Assembly: GCA_023664725.1 (NCBI GenBank)
Contig: JAMPFA010000001.1
Coordinates: forward strand, 179,451 to 243,450
DNA length: 64,000 nucleotides
Origin: Roseburia sp.
Lineage (GTDB): Bacteria; Bacillota; Clostridia; Lachnospirales; Lachnospiraceae
Direction: 5' to 3'
The number at the start of each line of letters is the position of its first letter. Position 1 is the stretch's first letter. Of the stretch, positions 59,468-64,000 are shown in pieces. Under the pieces are notes generated by a model. The model worked only from the letters and a program-made list of their open reading frames with translations. It was not told the DNA's origin and ran no database searches. Both the position numbers and the translations under genes were made by a program.

Positions 59468-60454
59468 ATGGCAAAATCTTATCACCAGAAATTGAAGATA
59501 CTTTATATTGCCCAGATGCTTTTGGAAAAATCAGATGAGGAGCATCTTCTCACCACAAAAGATCTAATCTCAGGGCTTTTGGAGTACGGCATTTTGGCAG
59601 AGCGGAAAAGTATCTATTCAGACATAGAGGCACTGACAGAATATGGAATGGATATTGTAAAAGAGGAAGGCAGGATGGGGGGATACTATATTGCCAGCCG
59701 TCAGTTTGAACTGCCGGAGTTAAAGCTTTTGGTGGATTCTGTCCAGGCATCCAAATTTATCACTGGAAAGAAATCAAGGGAACTCATCGCCAAATTAGAG
59801 ACACTTACCAGTCACGCCAACGCAGGAAAGCTTCATCGCCAGGTGGTGGTCAATAACAGGAATAAAGCGTTAAACGAGTCAATTTATTATAACGTGGATG
59901 CCATTTACACGGCAATGAATGACAATGTCCAGATCCGGTTTCAATATTTTTCCTGGACGCCGGATAAGAAAATGGAGCTACGGAAAAACGGTGAATTTTA
60001 TCAGGTTAGCCCCTGGTTTTTAACCTGGGAGGATGAAAATTATTATCTCATCGCCTATGACGAGGAGGCGGACGTGATGAAACACTACCGGGTGGACAAG
60101 ATGTTAAAACCGGGGAACACAGATAAAAAACGCCAGGGAAGAAAGCTGGCGGAAAACGTTGACCTTGCCGCCTATGCGAAAAAAACTTTCGGAATGTTTG
60201 CTGGAGATGAGGAGACAGTGATCCTGGAGTGCAGAGAGGAATTGACGGGGGTGTGTATTGACCGTTTTGGGACAGATGTGCCGATGCGAAGGACAGAGAC
60301 AGACCACATCCGCATCCGGGCGGAAGTGGCGGTGTCTCCTCAGTTTTATGGCTGGCTGGCAGGACTGGGGGACAGGATAAAAATCATATCCCCGGAAAGA
60401 GTGCGGGACGCCTACCGCCAGTGGATTGAAAATATTATGAAATCTTTAGTATAA
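59468..60454 (+). CDS. WYL-domain transcriptional regulator
   Basis: 328 residues. N-terminal winged HTH (EEHLLTTKDLISGLLEYGIL then AERKSIYSDIEALTEYGMDI), a linker, then a WYL domain (KNGEFYQVSPWFLTWEDENY then YLIAYDEEADVMKHYRVDKM) and a WCX-like end. Such proteins respond to nucleic acid or nucleotide ligands and often regulate DNA-damage or defence genes. It follows murI and sbcCD by 25 bases. It converges with and overlaps the traX-like gene by 20 bases. Confidence 0.88.
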   Translation: MAKSYHQKLKILYIAQMLLEKSDEEHLLTTKDLISGLLEYGILAERKSIYSDIEALTEYGMDIVKEEGRMGGYYIASRQFELPELKLLVDSVQASKFITGKKSRELIAKLETLTSHANAGKLHRQVVVNNRNKALNESIYYNVDAIYTAMNDNVQIRFQYFSWTPDKKMELRKNGEFYQVSPWFLTWEDENYYLIAYDEEADVMKHYRVDKMLKPGNTDKKRQGRKLAENVDLAAYAKKTFGMFAGDEETVILECREELTGVCIDRFGTDVPMRRTETDHIRIRAEVAVSPQFYGWLAGLGDRIKIISPERVRDAYRQWIENIMKSLV

Positions 60455-61181
60455 CGTGGAATAAGAGGTACAGTAAAAGTAAATGTACCGGGTAAAATGC
60501 ATAAAATACATATTTTAAATTCAGCCCACGTTTTCCGTTGTAGAATTTTATCAGGAGGATGTCGATGGCGGAGGAGCTTTCCATGAGATTTATGGCAGAC
60601 AGCCAGAGTACGGATACTGCCATGGCAACGACATTGCCCCTGTATTGCCGGAATATGTAAATAAATACGATAGCAAGCACACCCATTGCCCCGTAATCGC
60701 TAAAGATTAAAAGTTCCGCCATCAAAACTCCTGACACCAGGACGGCACAGTCCAATATAAAACGGAAGGGGCCATGAAATGAGTGTTTGGAGCGTTCCAT
60801 CAGAGCAATCACCACAAGACCGATAAACAGAGTAAAAAATACGTTCTGGTAGCGCCAGTAAAACATTTGTCTGTTAAATACCAGGTCAAAGGGTATTTCG
60901 GAGATAAATGCAAACAGTAAAAGGCGCAGGGCGTATTTTTTTACGTCTCTGGTGTGGGAAAAGCCTTCCACTAAAAGAAAACAGAAAATTGGAAAAGCCA
61001 GACGGCCGATCAGCCGCATAGCGTAGTAGAGATTTGTGTACGTTCCTATCTGGGGTTCCAATGCCGCTACGGCTAAATGGTCGATAAACATGGTTACAAT
61101 GGCGATAAGCTTTAAAGTGCTTCCGGACAATCCGCCGGATTTTTCATCAGGTGCAATAGATGTAGTAGTTGTGTCTGACAT
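60435..61181 (-). CDS. TraX-family membrane protein
   Basis: 248 residues with about seven hydrophobic segments. TraX motifs: LKLIAIVTMFIDHLAVAALE, MRLIGRLAFPIFCFLLVEGF, ISEIPFDL and FYNGKRG. In the F plasmid TraX acetylates pilin, but chromosomal homologues are common in Firmicutes and may be general membrane acyltransferases. Start ATG 61181 has AGGAGAT upstream. No conjugation genes are near. Confidence 0.85.
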   Translation of the reverse strand: MSDTTTTSIAPDEKSGGLSGSTLKLIAIVTMFIDHLAVAALEPQIGTYTNLYYAMRLIGRLAFPIFCFLLVEGFSHTRDVKKYALRLLLFAFISEIPFDLVFNRQMFYWRYQNVFFTLFIGLVVIALMERSKHSFHGPFRFILDCAVLVSGVLMAELLIFSDYGAMGVLAIVFIYIFRQYRGNVVAMAVSVLWLSAINLMESSSAIDILLIKFYNGKRGLNLKYVFYAFYPVHLLLLYLLFHVILKIS

Positions 61182-61233
61182 GGTAAGATCTCCTTATGTA
61201 ATATTATAAATTATAAGTTTTTAGAGGAAACAG

Positions 61234-61655
61234 CTAAGAAAGCAGAGCAAACCCTTCGCTGTGCTCACGGACGACATCTTTTATAATCTCAATGTCCATC
61301 TGCATACTGCCGATCTTTGCCGTTTCTGTTGTAACTTTTTGGCAGCAGGCACATAGTTTTCGGCCAGGATCCGTATGTTTTTGTCTGTGACATTTTCAAT
61401 GTGCAATTCCAGCTTTGTCATACGGGAATCCAGACGCTGCATATTTGTTTCAAGATTCTCTACTCTCAGTTCTAAACGTTGAACGCTTGCTTAAAGGCTT
61501 TGAACTCTATCTTCCAAGCGCTGAACTCTCAGGTCCAAATTATGTACGTCAGTTTTCAGTTCATGCAATTCATTTTTGATGGGTTCCAATTTGGAATCAA
61601 ATTTTTTGTCCATCAAGTCTGATATCGCAAGCAATAATTCATTGTCTGTCATCAT
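61234..61655 (-). pseudogene. Coiled-coil protein gene with a stop and a frameshift
   Basis: From ATG 61655 (AAGGAGAG upstream) the frame reads MMTDNELLLAISDLMDKKFD and then heptads LDLRVQRLEDRVQSL, a TAA, and continues ASVQRLELRVENLETNMQRL in frame. It goes on to LELHIENVTDKNIRILAENY, VPAAKK, after which the frame shifts: TAKIGSMQMDIEIIKDVVRE, HSEGFALLS, stop 61234. The family is a small coiled-coil protein common in Lachnospiraceae, of unknown function. This copy is broken twice. Confidence 0.75.
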
Positions 61656-61823
61656 AAAACTCTCCTTTTATGTGGTTGTGAAAACTAACAGGATTATGTT
61701 TAACATATATTAACATATAAATTTACATTTGACCAGTACAAATTTTAATGATTGGGAAGGTGAAAAATATGGATTGACGCTGTTTTTACTTCAAGTTATC
61801 ATAATAGGCAGGAGGAGACGGAT
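61656..61823. other. Divergent regulatory gap before the LytTR regulator gene
   Basis: The gap is very AT-rich and contains AACATATATTAACATATAAA-like repeats near 61700-61720. It must hold the promoter for the two-component genes. No coding frame or clear -35/-10 pair is certain. Confidence 0.4.
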
Positions 61824-62573
61824 ATGGTGATAGGAATTTGTGATGATGTGGCTAAGGATCGTGAGCGCATCTATAGATTTTGCGAAGCCTTTTTCCGTAC
61901 TTGTGACATGGAACATCAATATCGCATGTTTGCCAGCGGGGAAGAGGTTTTAGAATACTGCCGTCAGAAAGACCAGGAGCGGGTGGATTTACTTTTTTTG
62001 GATATTGAATTGGGGGCTATCGACGGTATTCAGGTAAAAGACAGGATCCTGAGGCAGGATATGGTGTGGAGGATTGTGTTTGTGTCCGGCAATCAGGACA
62101 AAGTGTTTCTGTCATTTGGATTGAAAACACTTGGATTTCTGGTAAAACCTGCGGGAAAAGAAGATATCTGCAGGTGGATCAATGTGGTTTTGGAAGAGTT
62201 GAAGGAAGATATTCTGGTCACGATTGCGGATTCCAAAACAGCAGATGAGCGATATGTGAGGCTGGAGGATATTGAGTACTTTGTGGCGGAGGGGAATTAC
62301 ACGAAAATCGTGCTGCACACAGATGAGGATTCCGAAGAGGACTACATATTGGTTACAAAGAAAATCGGGGAACTGGAACAGGAATACAGCCGCTATCCTA
62401 TCTTACGGGTACATAAATCTTATATGGTGAATCTGGAAAATGTGATGGATATCAAAGGGGAGATAACCATCCGGGACAGCGCAGAGAAGATTCCTATTGG
62501 GCGTACATTTAAAGATTCGGTCAGGAAGAAGTATTTGGAATTTGGGAAGGAGAAAGTAAGAGGGAGAACATGA
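61824..62573 (+). CDS. LytTR-family response regulator (AgrA/ComE-like)
   Basis: 249 residues. Receiver domain (1-125) with acidic Asp7/Asp8 and phosphorylation site Asp60 (LLFLDIEL), Lys in VKPAGKED. The LytTR DNA-binding domain (about 145-245) has YFVAEGNYTKIVLHT and YPILRVHKSYMVNLENVMDI. AGGAGGAG lies before the ATG. The stop overlaps the kinase start (ATGA). Such pairs read a peptide signal and activate genes with paired short repeats in front. Confidence 0.92.
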   Translation: MVIGICDDVAKDRERIYRFCEAFFRTCDMEHQYRMFASGEEVLEYCRQKDQERVDLLFLDIELGAIDGIQVKDRILRQDMVWRIVFVSGNQDKVFLSFGLKTLGFLVKPAGKEDICRWINVVLEELKEDILVTIADSKTADERYVRLEDIEYFVAEGNYTKIVLHTDEDSEEDYILVTKKIGELEQEYSRYPILRVHKSYMVNLENVMDIKGEITIRDSAEKIPIGRTFKDSVRKKYLEFGKEKVRGRT

Positions 62574-63871
62574 GGGAAGATATTATTTACCTTACATTGT
62601 ATTTGGTTACGGAGATGTTAAACTATCTGCTGGCGTACAGAGTGATTTTTCAGGCGGAGATTACAAGGGATAAGAGACGATGGGTGGTGGGGATTGTTAG
62701 TATTGTGCTTATTCATGTGGTATTAATGCTCTTATACGATGAAAAAATATCAGAAACAATGAGTGCCGTAACGATGATAATATTACCCATCTGCATGCTG
62801 GAAAATAGAGAAAAAAAGAATTTCATAATTTATCCTTTTATTGTAATGGGGGTGACAAGTATTATAATAAGCTTTTCGTTTTTATATGCTATTTTTTTCA
62901 AAGTATCAGAGTTTGATATATTGGAAAATGATTTTCTGAATTTATTATGTCAATGTATGCCAATTTTGATGATGATTATTTTAGAAGGATATAGAAAGTA
63001 TAAAAAGAAAAGCTTAATTCAGATACAGTTAGGGAGACAGCAATATATTTTGTTTTATGTTGGAGTTTTATGCAGTTATTTTATGTTAATGACGATGCAG
63101 GGATTATCTGTTCGAGAAGCATCTGAAAAATATATTAATATCTATGGATTAGCCAGTTCAATCGCATGCATTGTTTTAATCATACTGATACTTTGGCAGG
63201 GAATTGTTGTGCATAGGGAAATACAGTATAAAGAGCGATGTGAAATGAATGAGAAATATTTGGAATTGCAGGCAGATCATTTTCGGCAACTTATGGCGCA
63301 GGATGAGAAGATGAGGAAGTTTAGACATGATATGAATAGCCAAATGAATATGTTGAAGTACTACTGTGAAAATAATAGTTTTCAGGAAATGAAAAAGTAT
63401 CTTTCCAAAATAGTGCAGGAATCAGCAGTATACGATGTGACGATATATACAAGAAATCGTAGTGTGGATGCGGTGATTGCACCTTTGGCTCAAATGGCAC
63501 AGGAAAAGAACATAGTCATGACATGGAGAGGAATTCTTCCAGAACAGACGGAAGTTGCGTTGTACGATTTGTGCACCATTCTATCTAATCTTTTGAAAAA
63601 TGCAATAGAAGCCTGTGAAAAGATTCCTCATGGAAAAGAGAGGAGAATTGAAGCCAAGGTGGGAAGTTACAATAATCAGATTTACTTGGAGATTAAGAAC
63701 ACCGTTGCAGAAGAAGTGATAATTGAAAATGAGAAATTAGTGACATCTAAAAAAGATAAAATGAACCATGGTATTGGAAGCAGAAATGTAGAAGAGGCGG
63801 TGAAAAAATATGATGGAGTTATCTTCTATAAATATGAGAATGGTTGGTTTGAAGTAGACCTTAGTATTTAA
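62570..63871 (+). CDS. AgrC-like sensor histidine kinase (GHKL)
   Basis: 433 residues. Six or so hydrophobic segments fill residues 5-215 as in AgrC-type peptide receptors. A coiled segment, the phosphorylated His253 in KFRHDMNSQMNMLKYY, and a GHKL ATPase with the N-box NLLKNAIEACEKI and a glycine motif HGIGSRNVEEAV follow. It overlaps the regulator gene by 4 bases. The AT-rich membrane part and the position suggest that it senses a peptide made by genes further right. Confidence 0.92.
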   Translation: MREDIIYLTLYLVTEMLNYLLAYRVIFQAEITRDKRRWVVGIVSIVLIHVVLMLLYDEKISETMSAVTMIILPICMLENREKKNFIIYPFIVMGVTSIIISFSFLYAIFFKVSEFDILENDFLNLLCQCMPILMMIILEGYRKYKKKSLIQIQLGRQQYILFYVGVLCSYFMLMTMQGLSVREASEKYINIYGLASSIACIVLIILILWQGIVVHREIQYKERCEMNEKYLELQADHFRQLMAQDEKMRKFRHDMNSQMNMLKYYCENNSFQEMKKYLSKIVQESAVYDVTIYTRNRSVDAVIAPLAQMAQEKNIVMTWRGILPEQTEVALYDLCTILSNLLKNAIEACEKIPHGKERRIEAKVGSYNNQIYLEIKNTVAEEVIIENEKLVTSKKDKMNHGIGSRNVEEAVKKYDGVIFYKYENGWFEVDLSI

Positions 63872-63960
63872 TCGTTCAATATTCTTGTAACAAGTGAAAA
63901 TTTAACATAAGTAAACAACTTATTAAAAATGTATACTTGAGCAGAGAAAAAATTGAAAAG

Positions 63961-63994
63961 TGTCGTTCATACAAAAAAAATGTCGTTCATACAA
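63961..63994. repeat. Tandem 14-bp repeats, possible LytTR binding sites
   Basis: TGTCGTTCATACAA occurs twice, at 63961-63974 and 63981-63994, 20 bases apart. LytTR regulators bind two 9-bp direct repeats of about this spacing with a GTT core; each copy here has CGTTCAT. Probably the front of a target gene outside the window. Confidence 0.5.
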
Positions 63995-64000
63995 TCCAAA

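Noticed and set aside
60435..61181. TraX-like gene as evidence of a conjugative element at the right end
   Set aside because: Chromosomal TraX homologues are common in Firmicutes, and no transfer gene, integrase or attachment repeat is near.

Overview
The window looks like the chromosome of a butyrate-producing Clostridia bacterium, most likely a Lachnospiraceae gut anaerobe. The signs are a butyryl-CoA:acetate CoA-transferase gene, a minimal two-gene SUF system, a glycerol operon with a DUF1667 anaerobic glycerol-3-phosphate dehydrogenase module, GlpP, a BirA/BioY biotin operon, LuxS with MtnN, an HD-GYP sensor and a large secreted GH26 mannanase. Species cannot be read from the sequence alone. 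No rRNA, tRNA or CRISPR array was seen.

Left end (1-9982). A 17-bp direct repeat (758-774 and 9966-9982) encodes the end of ribosomal protein S9 (FSKR-stop). It brackets a 9.2-kb integrative mobilizable element inserted at the 3' end of rpsI. The sequence left of the first repeat is not rpsI: it has a J-domain gene typical of conjugative elements. A second, larger element therefore probably sits in tandem at the same site, with rpsI itself beyond the window. The mobilizable element carries a tyrosine integrase broken by one nonsense codon, a repressor, an excisionase-like protein, a hairpin-rich probable oriT and a MobV relaxase. Its AT-rich cargo operon reads small HTH protein, D12 adenine methylase, AlwI-family restriction enzyme, then a PrrC/RloC-like AAA ATPase with a candidate tRNA-nuclease triad. 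This cargo is the best candidate for an under-described defence system: type IIS restriction backed by a suicidal tRNA nuclease.

Chromosome, 10-28.7 kb. An ECF nickel/cobalt transporter has its T and A components fused around an internal ribosome site. Next come an amidohydrolase, a 1-kb graveyard of internally deleted genes (two toxin-antitoxin pairs, a resolvase, a DegV protein), a BirA-controlled bioY-bioB-bioD-bioA operon with a MATE pump, a chemoreceptor, a propeller/HD-GYP sensor, mtnN-luxS, a CsoR-type regulator, a Nudix hydrolase and a thioesterase.

Chromosome, 28.8-46.5 kb. An SseB protein and a peroxiredoxin/AhpF-N-terminal pair lie opposite an odd 62-residue repeat protein with four cysteines. 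The glycerol locus follows (glpK, glpF, a strong hairpin, then three dehydrogenase genes), with its antiterminator GlpP encoded 5 kb away beside a TetR regulator. The mannanase, the CoA-transferase and a decayed GH51 arabinofuranosidase complete this part.

Chromosome, 46.5-64 kb. A glycosyltransferase, an Rrf2 regulator, an Rpn-type nuclease gene split by a 160-bp MITE with TA target duplication, a MarR regulator beside a BspA-like surface protein, a phosphodiesterase, smsC-smsB, sbcD-sbcC-murI, a WYL regulator, a TraX-like membrane protein, a coiled-coil pseudogene, and a LytTR regulator/kinase pair followed by tandem repeats resembling LytTR sites at the window edge.
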